Positions 24,961 to 32,640 of a stretch of DNA of 32,640 nt are shown piece after piece. The notes beneath the pieces are model-generated. The model was not told where the DNA came from, made no database searches, and was given only the letters and a program-made list of their open reading frames with translations. Position 1 is the first letter of the stretch. Each line of letters starts with the position of its first letter. Source of the DNA: an uncultured Alphaproteobacteria bacterium (GTDB taxonomy: Bacteria; Pseudomonadota; Alphaproteobacteria; Paracaedibacterales; CAIOTO01); contig CAIOTO010000225.1 of assembly GCA_903861255.1 (NCBI GenBank), forward strand, positions 1 through 32,640. Reading direction: 5' to 3'. The position numbers were made by a program, and so were the translations under genes.

Positions 24961-26871
24961 ATGTCAACGTATCGTACAAGCATGATGTTATATAGCAGTG
25001 TGTTCGCCCTTAGTCTTATCGCGGCATCTGATGGTTTTTCCACAGAAAAATCAGAAGCTAGCAAAGTTGAAAAAGCTCCTGCAAAAGAAAAAAGTAGTGA
25101 ACGAGAAACTGTAAAAGCTTCAGACTCAAAAGATAAAAAAGCAACTGCTGTAAAAGAAATAGTTGCACCTCTCACTGATGCTGAAGAAGCAGCTGAGGAA
25201 GAACAAAAGAGAAAAAAGATTGAGCAAGCGCAAAGGAAATCACAGTTTGCCAACAAAATTGAAACGATTAGGGTAAAATATGCTGCGTTATTAAGTTCTA
25301 TTTCTGGAGAACCCAAAGAGATTATTGAAAAAAAATTAGCTGTTCATACTGAAAAAGTAAGGGCCGCATTGTTAGAAGCATTGAGCGATCCAAAATCGGA
25401 TGCGTTTGACAAACTTGAAAAAGGACTAAAAAGAAAAAATACGTTTATTCAAAGCAAAAAAGAATCAGTTGGCGCCGAAGATGCTGCATGGTTTAATGAT
25501 GTGCATGTCGCTGCAGAAAAACAATTAAAAAGATTAGCAAAATTAAATGTTGAATTTGAAAAAAACAAAGGAAATGCACCAGAGCAAGAGAAAACAAAAC
25601 TCATCTATGCTGATAGAATCAATAATTTCCTTGCCTCATACGATATGCTTACTGCCTGCACTCATTATCTTGCAAGCGCAAAAGCGTATTGCAATGACGC
25701 CTCTGTCAGCTTTAATAACATGAAGGTGCAATTCCCCGACTTTTCAAGCAAGGCATTTAAAGAAGCCGCCGTTCCTGGTGATATTTTAAATGGAAAGAGA
25801 GATCCATTTGCAAGCATTAAAGGGTACAAATTCTACGCAATCGGTAAAGATGAATATACAGATGGTAAATTTTCATCCCAAATCCCCGCTGATTCTGAGG
25901 ATGGACTATACATTGCAGAAGTTCAAAACAAACCAACGTATCAAATATTATTGGCTCCAGAAAATGGCGGCGTAATACTATCAAGTAAAATGGTACAAAA
26001 AGCAGGCATGGATAGACCAATATGCGTATTTTCCTCGTATGCAGCTGATGGAAAAAAAGAAACAATTTATCGTTTCAGTCTTGTTCATGAAACTGAGGAA
26101 CTCGCAGGAAAACAGCTTACTGCTCAGCTAATTCATGCGGAAAATCAACCAGCTTATGATGAACTTGCTGCTGCTAATGGTAAATTAAAGGAAGCATTAA
26201 AAGAAGCTGCTAGCAAGCCAAAGGATAAGGCGGAAAAGAAAACTGGTAAAGATGCCGATAAGAAAAAGGATAAAGATACTAAACCAAAAGCTACTGAAGA
26301 TGGTGATAAACCAGCAAAGAAAGCGCTGAATGCAGAAATTGAAGAAGCTGCAGGCAAACCAAAGGCTAAAGTAACAAAAGCTGATAAAGCAAAAAAAGCT
26401 GATAAAGCTGATGAAGTAACTGATAAGCCAAAAGCTACTGAAGATGGTGATAAACCAAAGGCTAAAGCAACAAAAGCTGATGATAAGCCAAAGGCCACTG
26501 AAGATGGTGATAAGCCAAAGGCCACTGAAGATGGTGATAAGTCAAAGGCTAAAGCAACAGAAACTGAAGATACTGCTGGCAGCAAAAAACCAAAAGCTGA
26601 TGAAGTAACTGATAAGCCAAAAGCTACTGAAGATGGTGATAAACCAAAGGCTAAAGCAACAAAAGCTGATAAAGCAAAAAAAGTTGATAAAGCTGATGAA
26701 GTAACTGATAAGCCAAAAGCTACTGAAGATGGTGATAAACCAAAGGCTAAAGCAACAAAAGCTGAAAAAACTCCTGATTCTTTGGATAAGAAACCTGAAG
26801 CAGTTGCCGAGGAGAAGCCAGAAGAGCAAAAGAAGAAAGAATCATCATTTTTTGGAAATCTCTTTGGCTAA
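24961..26871 (+). CDS. Exported protein with Lys-rich repetitive C-terminal tail
   Basis: The 636-residue product starts at ATG 24961 with AGGAG 8 bases upstream. A signal sequence (SVFALSLIAASDGFS) is followed by a charged, helical region (about 25-225, rich in Lys/Glu, probably coiled-coil), a more ordinary globular part (about 225-400), and a tail from about 415 to 620 almost free of hydrophobics, made of Lys, Ala, Asp, Glu, Pro and Thr. The tail has six copies of KPKATEDGDK and two of DKADEVTDKPKATEDG. It ends ESSFFGNLFG, a short aromatic motif. The tail resembles histone H1-type or surface-linker tails in composition only. Function unknown; the location is presumably outside the inner membrane. 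Confidence 0.8.
   Translation: MSTYRTSMMLYSSVFALSLIAASDGFSTEKSEASKVEKAPAKEKSSERETVKASDSKDKKATAVKEIVAPLTDAEEAAEEEQKRKKIEQAQRKSQFANKIETIRVKYAALLSSISGEPKEIIEKKLAVHTEKVRAALLEALSDPKSDAFDKLEKGLKRKNTFIQSKKESVGAEDAAWFNDVHVAAEKQLKRLAKLNVEFEKNKGNAPEQEKTKLIYADRINNFLASYDMLTACTHYLASAKAYCNDASVSFNNMKVQFPDFSSKAFKEAAVPGDILNGKRDPFASIKGYKFYAIGKDEYTDGKFSSQIPADSEDGLYIAEVQNKPTYQILLAPENGGVILSSKMVQKAGMDRPICVFSSYAADGKKETIYRFSLVHETEELAGKQLTAQLIHAENQPAYDELAAANGKLKEALKEAASKPKDKAEKKTGKDADKKKDKDTKPKATEDGDKPAKKALNAEIEEAAGKPKAKVTKADKAKKADKADEVTDKPKATEDGDKPKAKATKADDKPKATEDGDKPKATEDGDKSKAKATETEDTAGSKKPKADEVTDKPKATEDGDKPKAKATKADKAKKVDKADEVTDKPKATEDGDKPKAKATKAEKTPDSLDKKPEAVAEEKPEEQKKKESSFFGNLFG
26281..26765. repeat. Degenerate in-frame repeats encoding the Lys-rich tail
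   Basis: The DNA carries six copies of a ~30-base unit (AAGCTACTGAAGATGGTGAT and variants), plus longer near-identical blocks around 26411-26475 and 26596-26670, repeated again around 26695-26765. High identity at the DNA level indicates recent unequal exchange or slippage, so the tail length is likely to vary between strains. Confidence 0.85.
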
Positions 26872-26931
26872 AAAGATAAGGACGAAACTTCCGCTAAAAG
26901 TTAATCTTCTAAAAATAACACTTCAACTGCC

Positions 26932-26961
26932 CCCCCCCCTCAAACGAGGCGGGGGTTTTTT
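26932..26961 (+). terminator. Intrinsic terminator after the Lys-rich-tail gene
   Basis: CCCCC (26932-26936) and CCTC (26938-26941) pair with GAGG (26946-26949) and GGGGG (26951-26955) around the loop AAAC with one C-C mismatch, followed by T6. It lies 60 bases after the stop. The C run at 26930-26939 is ten bases long. Confidence 0.75.
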
Positions 26962-26990
26962 GTTATAATAGGTATTTTTTGCACTCACTC

Positions 26991-27090
26991 CTTTAGTTTT
27001 CCTCCGACTTAATCGGAGGATCCACAAATACATGGACCCTGTGGTTAAACCATCGAGAAACTAGATAGAAACAGGGAAGCTAGAGGAAGG
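26991..27090. repeat. Family C palindromic repeat, copy 2
   Basis: It carries the hairpin CCTCCGACTTAATCGGAGG (27001-27019), then GTGGTTAAACCA and the right arm GAGAAACTAG plus a second GGGAAGCTAG, in the same order as 13696-13825. Its right end overlaps the last codons and stop (27080-27082) of the convergent GT9 gene. Confidence 0.7.
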
Positions 27091-27979
27091 ATTGCAATGC
27101 ATCCCACACAACATCCACTGATAATTCCACCAAATCATTCGTATAAACATTTTTGTGCCGCACCTCATCCCACGGCCACGCGCCGCCTTTGCTGGGTGGG
27201 TTAACGGCACTAAACAATGTCACCGTCGGACAACCCGCTGCGGCAATAATCAATTGCGGTCCTGTATCATTGCCAACTGCACCAACGGCATTTTGCGCGA
27301 TCGTAATCAATTGAAACAACGTCGTTCTGCCAATTAGATTTACCGCGCCAGTGTTCGCGCAGAGTGCCTCAAGTTCAAACAAACTGTCAATTTTCGACCC
27401 AACAAGAACAGGTGTAATTCCAGCATTAATCAATTGTTTGCACAAATCACCATACGCGGACTGCGGCCAACGTTTACGGCCATTGTGTGCATTCGACGCC
27501 CCAGCTGCGATCAGCACATAAGGCTTCTTAGGCAATGCATCAAACGGTTCAGCCATCATTTGAATATCAATTGGCGGCAATGTTGGCCAAGATTGGGCAG
27601 CGCACAAAGCCGTAAATCGTGCGTGGGGGTGCGCACTCTTTTGCATATATGGATCAGTAATCCACTGCCCAAAACGACCCACCAATAAAAACCTATACAA
27701 ACGTGTACGATCGACATTTTGCAAATCAACAATGCGCGCAAAATAGTTTTTTCGAAGTCGCTGCAGTACACTAAGGTTCGCTTTTAAAGACGCGCGGTCA
27801 TCGCAAATAATGTTTTTGAAATACCCAGATCGTTGCGCAAATTCAGCAAACGATGCCGTGGTTAGCAGTGTTAAGTTGTCACCATATTGCCGGCGGAGCA
27901 CATCGAACATAGGAATTGACTGCACCATATCACCGAGTGCGCCGAGCTTTATGACTAGTGTCGGGTGATTAGATAACAT
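27080..27979 (-). CDS. Glycosyltransferase family 9 (heptosyltransferase-like)
   Basis: The 299-residue product fits GT9 enzymes, which transfer heptose or related sugars from a nucleotide-linked donor during lipopolysaccharide core assembly at the cytoplasmic face of the inner membrane. Seen features: the N-terminal IKLGALGDMVQSIPMF (GlyxxGD nucleotide-fold motif), YVLIAAGAS in the linker to the second lobe, and the donor-site GNDTGPQLIIAAAGCPTVTLF. Slightly short for the family (usually 310-350). ATG at 27979 has only a weak GCGAG upstream, and its leader consists of repeat DNA. It lies downstream of the GT4 gene on the same strand and probably works in the same surface glycan pathway. Confidence 0.88.
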   Translation of the reverse strand: MLSNHPTLVIKLGALGDMVQSIPMFDVLRRQYGDNLTLLTTASFAEFAQRSGYFKNIICDDRASLKANLSVLQRLRKNYFARIVDLQNVDRTRLYRFLLVGRFGQWITDPYMQKSAHPHARFTALCAAQSWPTLPPIDIQMMAEPFDALPKKPYVLIAAGASNAHNGRKRWPQSAYGDLCKQLINAGITPVLVGSKIDSLFELEALCANTGAVNLIGRTTLFQLITIAQNAVGAVGNDTGPQLIIAAAGCPTVTLFSAVNPPSKGGAWPWDEVRHKNVYTNDLVELSVDVVWDALQSFL

Positions 27980-28084
27980 TATACACTCGCTTTGTCATCC
28001 TCTTCTTCATGGCAAGCCTTCCAAAGGCGTCGCCATTCAGGCTTTTTTTGCCACCTCGCATATCTTTGTCATCCTCGCTTCCTT

Positions 28085-28183
28085 TGTCATCCCCGCGCAG
28101 GCGGGGATCCAGCTTACCAAACACAGAATATCGAGCCATTTTACAAAACACTTTTCTAGATTCCCGCCTTCGCGGGAATGACA
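28085..28183. repeat. Family A palindromic repeat, copy 3, inside a larger composite
   Basis: The core runs TGTCATCCCCGCGCAGGCGG to CGCCTTCGCGGGAATGACA. Outside it, TTTGTCATCCTC recurs on the left (near 27991 and 28066) and AATGACAG on the right (near 28197 and 28220), so the symmetry extends over about 27990-28230. A degenerate family B left half (CATGGCAAGCC to GCCATTCAGG, about 28007-28041) lies inside. The right end codes for the C-terminus of the GT4 protein. Confidence 0.85.
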
Positions 28184-29379
28184 GGAGATGAGTCGGAAAT
28201 GACAGGTGGTGAGGCGGGAATGACAGAGGGCAACACAGACTCATACAGCTCTTGCGTCAACCGCAACATCTGATCCAATGAATAATTCGCTTGAATATGC
28301 GCCCGTGCCAACGCACCACGTTTAGTCAAAACTTCCGGTTTTTGATTTAACGTACGCTCAATCTCTGCCAATAAAGCGGCATCATCGCCAGGTGTTACCA
28401 TTGATCCAAATCGCCCTTCGCCAGTCAACTCAACCGTGCCGCCATGACGTGTTCCAATAAATGGCCTTCCCATCGACAATGCTTCGGCTGCAATGCGACC
28501 AAAGGCTTCTGGCTCAATCGAGCACGAAAACACAATATCCGCCAAGGCATAGGCTGCTGGTAAATCCGTGCAATCCGTTTTGAATCGTACAGGCACACCC
28601 CCTACGATCAAGTCATCCGCCAACTGAAGCAGTTCCTCGTAATAATCGACTCGTCCTTGCGCATCCCCCACAATCACAACACAAACATTACGTGATTTCA
28701 GCCAATCTGCACGATAGCGCAGAGCATTTAAAAACCATGTTTGCCCTTTCCAACGCGTCAAGCGACCGGGCAACAATAAAACAGTCGAACCAGTGGGCAC
28801 ATCAAATTCGTGCCTTACCGCATCGATACGATTTTGCGTCATCAACGCTGGATCAAAATAGCTTGTGTCTATCCCCTCGGGTATAAACGTAAGCTTTGAT
28901 GTCAATGTAGGGTGCTTTTTCTCAATATGATTTAAAATAAACCGTGAGATTGCTATAACGCGATCCCCGCGTGCCATAATGCTATTATAATGCATTTTTA
29001 GCCAGGACGCCCCGTTATAGGTGCCATGATACGTGGTGACGAACGGGATCTTTGCGCATCTACACGCTATCAGCGCTGACCACGCAGGTGCGCGCGACCT
29101 GGCATGTGCTACGGAAATACCCTTGCGTTTAATAAGGTTATAAAGGCGCCTAGCATTGAGAAGCAACGTGAATGGATTTTTCGTTTTGAGCGGCAGTTGA
29201 TGATGCGTAATATTAATAGGCAATTGCCCAGCATAACGCCCACCAGCGGATGCCACATGATGCTGTCCAAAGTGCTTATTCGCCAGGCCTGTTACTGTTT
29301 CAAAAGTCACCCGTTCAACACCACCTGCATCAAACGAGGGCAGAATTTGCAAGATAGGCTGCGTTGCTTTGGATATCAT
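28156..29379 (-). CDS. Glycosyltransferase family 4 (GT-B fold)
   Basis: The 407-residue product is a retaining GT4 enzyme that adds a sugar from a nucleotide-sugar donor, most likely in lipopolysaccharide or capsule synthesis. The N-lobe shows SFDAGGVERVTFETV and VAHARSRAPAW. The C-lobe shows PGRLTRWKGQ and the donor-site E-x7-E in EPEAFGRIAAEALSMGRP at about 290-305, then GTRHGG. The last ~23 residues (from SVIPASPPV to VIPAKAGI) and the stop are encoded by palindromic repeat DNA, so the original C-terminus near LTQELYESVLP has been replaced or extended. ATG at 29379 has AAAGG 8 bases upstream. The GT9 gene follows on the same strand. Confidence 0.93.
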   Translation of the reverse strand: MISKATQPILQILPSFDAGGVERVTFETVTGLANKHFGQHHVASAGGRYAGQLPINITHHQLPLKTKNPFTLLLNARRLYNLIKRKGISVAHARSRAPAWSALIACRCAKIPFVTTYHGTYNGASWLKMHYNSIMARGDRVIAISRFILNHIEKKHPTLTSKLTFIPEGIDTSYFDPALMTQNRIDAVRHEFDVPTGSTVLLLPGRLTRWKGQTWFLNALRYRADWLKSRNVCVVIVGDAQGRVDYYEELLQLADDLIVGGVPVRFKTDCTDLPAAYALADIVFSCSIEPEAFGRIAAEALSMGRPFIGTRHGGTVELTGEGRFGSMVTPGDDAALLAEIERTLNQKPEVLTKRGALARAHIQANYSLDQMLRLTQELYESVLPSVIPASPPVISDSSPVIPAKAGI

Positions 29380-29473
29380 GTGTCACCTTTGCTTTGACCC
29401 ACAGTTAGGTTGACCAAAGAATATCGTATTTGTAAGTTTTCTACAACGTCCTTACATTCTTACATTTTTAAGT

Positions 29474-30352
29474 TTAAGGATTGCAGAATTCACAACTCCC
29501 TGGATCCGCATACAGCAATCCATGTGGAGACTTATGCATTTCTTCATACGAGCATTTCGCACAGCTAAAAATTTCATGGCTCGTCATCTTTGTTTCTGAT
29601 TTGCACCATTGACAAGGCAAGCCAGATTCCGCACGCACTTTACCCCACCCCGGGGTGTCGCATGTTGGGCAATGCGCTGCAAGTCTATCCACCAGCTTTT
29701 CTGCCAGCTCATTAATCACGGCCATTCTGGATGGATTGAATTGTGCGCGCATATCGGTTTCTACCCATACGTTTCCCTTAGCCGACTGTTTCATGCATTC
29801 TTCAAATGCTTTCTCTAATTCCTGCTGGCAATTGATGCCCTTAAATATTGGCGTTTTTGTTTCGCTGCCGCTTGGGCGCAGGATCAATGCATGCGATGGA
29901 AATTGCACCGCATCCGCAAATTTCAATAATTCTTCCAACGAATTGATCGATTCTTTTCGGTAGTTTGTTTTTTCGCTAACATGCGAGACATGCAGATGAA
30001 AATCGTGTCTTCGATCAATAAAATACAAAATTTCATGATCACATGGTAGGAATGGAATAAATGGATGCGGTCCAAAGCTACCCTCACTCGCCAAAGCAAA
30101 CTCAACCGTATCGCCAAGCTGATCAAATGCCAAGTCACACTTTTCTCGGGCGCATTCAATGGCATTTCCACGGCGGTCAACCTCGCCAGAAAACGTACCA
30201 AGCTGATCGGTATCAACTACATATTCCAACACGCCTGCATTTAACTTTTCAAAAAACGGCGGGGCTATCGCAATCGACTTGGCATGCTTAGTGGTCAGCA
30301 CGATGCACTTTCCAGCATAGGCAGACCGGGGTATTAATGAATGCTTTGCCAT
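29474..30352 (-). CDS. DUF6671-like protein with C-terminal zinc ribbons
   Basis: The 292-residue product has an N-terminal domain with KCIVLTTKHAKSIAIAPPF, VDTDQLGTFSGEVDR and FALASEGSFGPHPFIPFLPC, which I associate with the DUF6671 family of unknown function. The C-terminal ~65 residues carry four CxxC pairs (CPTC, CQWC, CAKC, CEFC), typical of two zinc ribbons. There is no signal peptide, so it is cytoplasmic. Its ATG lies inside the end of dabA (19-base overlap, 30334-30352), with GAGA 6-9 bases upstream, implying coupled expression with the carbon-uptake gene. The DUF number is from memory and the function is not known. Confidence 0.7.
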   Translation of the reverse strand: MAKHSLIPRSAYAGKCIVLTTKHAKSIAIAPPFFEKLNAGVLEYVVDTDQLGTFSGEVDRRGNAIECAREKCDLAFDQLGDTVEFALASEGSFGPHPFIPFLPCDHEILYFIDRRHDFHLHVSHVSEKTNYRKESINSLEELLKFADAVQFPSHALILRPSGSETKTPIFKGINCQQELEKAFEECMKQSAKGNVWVETDMRAQFNPSRMAVINELAEKLVDRLAAHCPTCDTPGWGKVRAESGLPCQWCKSETKMTSHEIFSCAKCSYEEMHKSPHGLLYADPGSCEFCNP

Positions 30353-32535
30353 GTGAAATCTCTATCCAACAAATAGGTTTTTCGCGTATTAGGTTCAATA
30401 CAAGCCAGTTTCACCCAACCATTGCCAAAAAGTTTTTGCAAAACTGGCTGCGCATTGATAAATGAATCAAGCATATCCATCGGCGCATAGACAACTGTCA
30501 TTAATCTTAGTGTCTGATGATAAGCCTCAGTATCGCTGCTATAGACAGATTGCAATGGCAAACCCGTCATCAGATCACTTGCATTGCCTTGCATAATTCC
30601 CATTTTGCCCGTTATGTTTTTGGTAATTTTACTACCGCTACCATAGGCAACATTATTCATCGTTGAAAAGAGATACTGCGTGTTTATCCACTGCGCCACA
30701 ACCATAGGTGCTGTTAAAATTGTTGTCAGTGACGTGCCTTCAGGATCGTTTGCGCAATCATATGAATGCAGAAAACAACGTCCTTCTAAGTCAAGCGAGG
30801 CTGTGATGTCACGCGGCCCCACAATAAAGGCAGCATTGCCTGCCAATCCCCATTCAGGGCGAACTTGTGCCCAATCTTGTGATCGCAATCTGGTCTTTGA
30901 CGCAGCCTTGGTTTCAGCGATTCCCTTTTGCATCTTATCAAGTCGTGTTGCGCTGTTCGTGATCCGCGCTTTCTCTAGATTTCTTTTAAGCTTTTGCATA
31001 TCAGAGCAATCGTGATGTCCGTAGATATTCATTTCATCTGTCGTGGTATTATGTTCAGCCGCAATAAAGCGCGTTGTTTCGGGAATATCAATAGCAGCTC
31101 CTTTAAGATGCGCTCTAACCTTTGAACAATTTAAGATTGCCGCGAGTATTTTCGCATTGCTGCCCCCGTGCCTGCCACCACAGGCTCCGCAATCAAGTGC
31201 TGTCGCATACGCATTATTTTGTGTCGTACTTCCATGTCCACATAACACAATAATAGGGGAAAAATGGTGTGTTAATCCCATCATGGTAAGCACATTTTGT
31301 GCGTAACTACATTGTTCAGCAAGCGTAGTGTCGTCCAGTGAGGGCACAACGTCATACGATTTTCGTATGGTTTCAGTCACAGTTGTTTTTAGTAGGGATG
31401 CAAGTTTTGGTGAAAAACTGCGCAGCCCCATCCACACCCCACTTGCAAATCCAAACGATTCTACCAATGCGAAAGGCGTTGTGAAGTTGTATTTTAGGGA
31501 TTGATACAGTCTTTTGAACCCGGCAAGGCGTTCGTGTTCTTTCAAAGCATGCTCACACTTTTTATGATCACACGGGGACTCTTTAACTTCATGTTTGGGT
31601 GACAGCAAAACAGGACAAGACGCATACGATTCGCCCTTTACTGTATCTGTAATTTGAACAGGTATGCCAAAAAAACCTGCAAAACCAAAGGTTTGATAAT
31701 CATCTGTTGATTCTAAGGCTTTGCGAAAAGGTTCAGAACGCACATCGATGCAAAATACAAGCTGTGCCTTTGGCGTATGCGGAACGTGACATGTTTGAGC
31801 AGCTAATTTTTCAAGCAAGGGCAGATGATAAGGGTCTTCAAGTGTTGTTATCTTTTCAAGCGCACAAGGTGTTGCTTTAGATTTTTCCAAAGCACTTTCA
31901 TGCCACGCAAGTAATTCCTTAGATTCAGGCCATAGCAGCGTGGTGATAATAAGCCTAACTGCAAGATAATCTGCCTGGCTCACAGGGGAATGGTTCGCAT
32001 CCCCGCCTGCCCATTCAGTACGATATTTGACGTGTGCAGCCCACCCCGGAAGCGTGGTTAGCATCAATGTCAAGAATTGCGCATGATCTTTCTTGGCTAT
32101 ACCAAGACGTAACAGACATGTTGAAATGGCTTGCTCAGCTACTTGAGGCAAAGCGTTCAGCCAATTGATCTTTTGTTCATCGTTGTTATGCAATTTTGAA
32201 TCATAAACAACAAGTTGGCGCCAAGCTGCATACAGCCCCAACTCTTTAAGTGGCATAGAGATGCTTGCTTGACCATCATCAAACAAAACCTGCAGCCATT
32301 TAATCGTTTCACGATTCACATCCTCCATTTTCCCTGGAAGTTCAGCTTGTTCAAAATAGGCTGCGCCAATGTTAAGGGCATCTTCTATGGGCAAATCTTC
32401 CAATCCTTGCAGGGGATTTACCGCAATTAGGTTTTTAAGCGGCCAAAAGGGCGCAATCCTTTTGAAACTTTCGCTTATCCTATTTGACGCTTCTGTTGCT
32501 TCATTGTTTTGCATTGTTATTTTCTGTTTATGCAT
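30334..32535 (-). CDS. dabA: Inorganic carbon uptake subunit DabA (DUF2309/UPF0753)
   Basis: DabA is a membrane-associated protein related to beta-carbonic anhydrases. With the ion-translocating DabB it is thought to convert CO2 to bicarbonate in a one-way, energy-driven manner. From ATG at 32535 (AGGA 6 bases upstream; better than 32583) it has 733 residues. The predicted zinc and catalytic residues are present: Cys262 and Asp264 in FCIDVRSE, His434 in GHGSTTQNN and Cys449 in DCGACGGRHGG. The intervals between them match those of characterised DabA almost exactly. The protein is somewhat shorter than some homologues. dabB is not in the window; it may lie upstream beyond the end. A family A repeat lies just upstream. 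Confidence 0.92.
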   Translation of the reverse strand: MHKQKITMQNNEATEASNRISESFKRIAPFWPLKNLIAVNPLQGLEDLPIEDALNIGAAYFEQAELPGKMEDVNRETIKWLQVLFDDGQASISMPLKELGLYAAWRQLVVYDSKLHNNDEQKINWLNALPQVAEQAISTCLLRLGIAKKDHAQFLTLMLTTLPGWAAHVKYRTEWAGGDANHSPVSQADYLAVRLIITTLLWPESKELLAWHESALEKSKATPCALEKITTLEDPYHLPLLEKLAAQTCHVPHTPKAQLVFCIDVRSEPFRKALESTDDYQTFGFAGFFGIPVQITDTVKGESYASCPVLLSPKHEVKESPCDHKKCEHALKEHERLAGFKRLYQSLKYNFTTPFALVESFGFASGVWMGLRSFSPKLASLLKTTVTETIRKSYDVVPSLDDTTLAEQCSYAQNVLTMMGLTHHFSPIIVLCGHGSTTQNNAYATALDCGACGGRHGGSNAKILAAILNCSKVRAHLKGAAIDIPETTRFIAAEHNTTTDEMNIYGHHDCSDMQKLKRNLEKARITNSATRLDKMQKGIAETKAASKTRLRSQDWAQVRPEWGLAGNAAFIVGPRDITASLDLEGRCFLHSYDCANDPEGTSLTTILTAPMVVAQWINTQYLFSTMNNVAYGSGSKITKNITGKMGIMQGNASDLMTGLPLQSVYSSDTEAYHQTLRLMTVVYAPMDMLDSFINAQPVLQKLFGNGWVKLACIEPNTRKTYLLDRDFTWQSIH

Positions 32536-32613
32536 AAATTTTCCTATCAAAATACGTATCATTCTCAGATCCACTATTGCCATTAATGTGCTAGTGATGT
32601 TTCATCACCAATC

Positions 32614-32640
32614 TGTCATCCCCGCGAAGGCGGGGATCCA
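32614..32640. repeat. Family A palindromic repeat, copy 4, cut by the window end
   Basis: TGTCATCCCCGCGAAGGCGG followed by GGATCCA is the left hairpin of a family A element, identical in plan to 28085-28112. The right half lies outside the window. Confidence 0.8.

Noticed and set aside
26154-26829. Long minus-strand frames opposite the Lys-rich tail
   Set aside because: They are mirror readings of the repetitive coding DNA, giving low-complexity Ser/Phe/Leu sequence.
10247-28183. A CRISPR array made from the repeated palindromes
   Set aside because: The copies are dispersed singly in different gaps without regular spacing or spacers, and no cas genes are present.
27969-28244. A 91-codon minus-strand frame rich in Arg and Pro (FPRRRES, RLRGDD)
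   Set aside because: This is the usual translation of family A palindromic repeat DNA, and it overlaps the ends of both glycosyltransferase genes.

Overview
The window looks like part of the chromosome of a host-associated alphaproteobacterium, most likely of the Holosporales/Paracaedibacter kind. This placement is inference from gene content, not from a marker phylogeny. Supporting signs are scattered housekeeping genes cut off from their usual operon partners (atpG without atpD after it, fabD alone, rimM away from rpsP/trmD, ccmB without ccmA/ccmC), a lone type VI secretion gene (tssK), many genes for exported proteins of unknown role, a decayed toxin-antitoxin locus, and three families of short palindromic intergenic repeats.

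Layout. 1-1100: the last codons of atpG, then a HipB-type regulator and a hipA kinase gene broken by a deletion and frameshift. 1168-2661: an exported leucine-rich-repeat protein. 2999-4794: rlmE overlapping cvpA, whose product has a long Gln/Met-rich tail. 4842-6269: an exported Nudix protein. 6378-7334: fabD. 7495-8238: an exported protein built of seven four-cysteine repeats. 8311-10221: thrS. 10470-11807: tssK behind a 37-bp palindrome. 11904-16117: three genes for exported proteins, including a 2-oxoglutarate/Fe(II) oxygenase-like enzyme with a signal peptide.

16377-20879 is a plus-strand run: a SNF2-family ATPase, its SWIM-zinc-finger partner, a free-standing copy of the RimM N-terminal domain, and full-length rimM. 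21071-23025 holds three tandem paralogous small membrane proteins (DUF2628-like). ccmB follows, then an exported-protein gene interrupted by one in-frame stop, then an exported protein with a Lys-rich repetitive tail. 27080-29379 holds two glycosyltransferases (GT9 and GT4) probably acting in surface polysaccharide assembly. 29474-32535 holds a zinc-ribbon protein of unknown function overlapping dabA, a bicarbonate/CO2 uptake subunit.

The three repeat families (A: TGTCATCCCCGC type; B: CGTCATGGCGAG type; C: CCTCCG-TTAA-CGGAGG type) sit in most of the larger intergenic gaps. In two places they reach into coding sequence: the C-terminus of the GT4 enzyme and the stop codon of the GT9 enzyme. 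No rRNA, tRNA, CRISPR array or intact transposase was seen.
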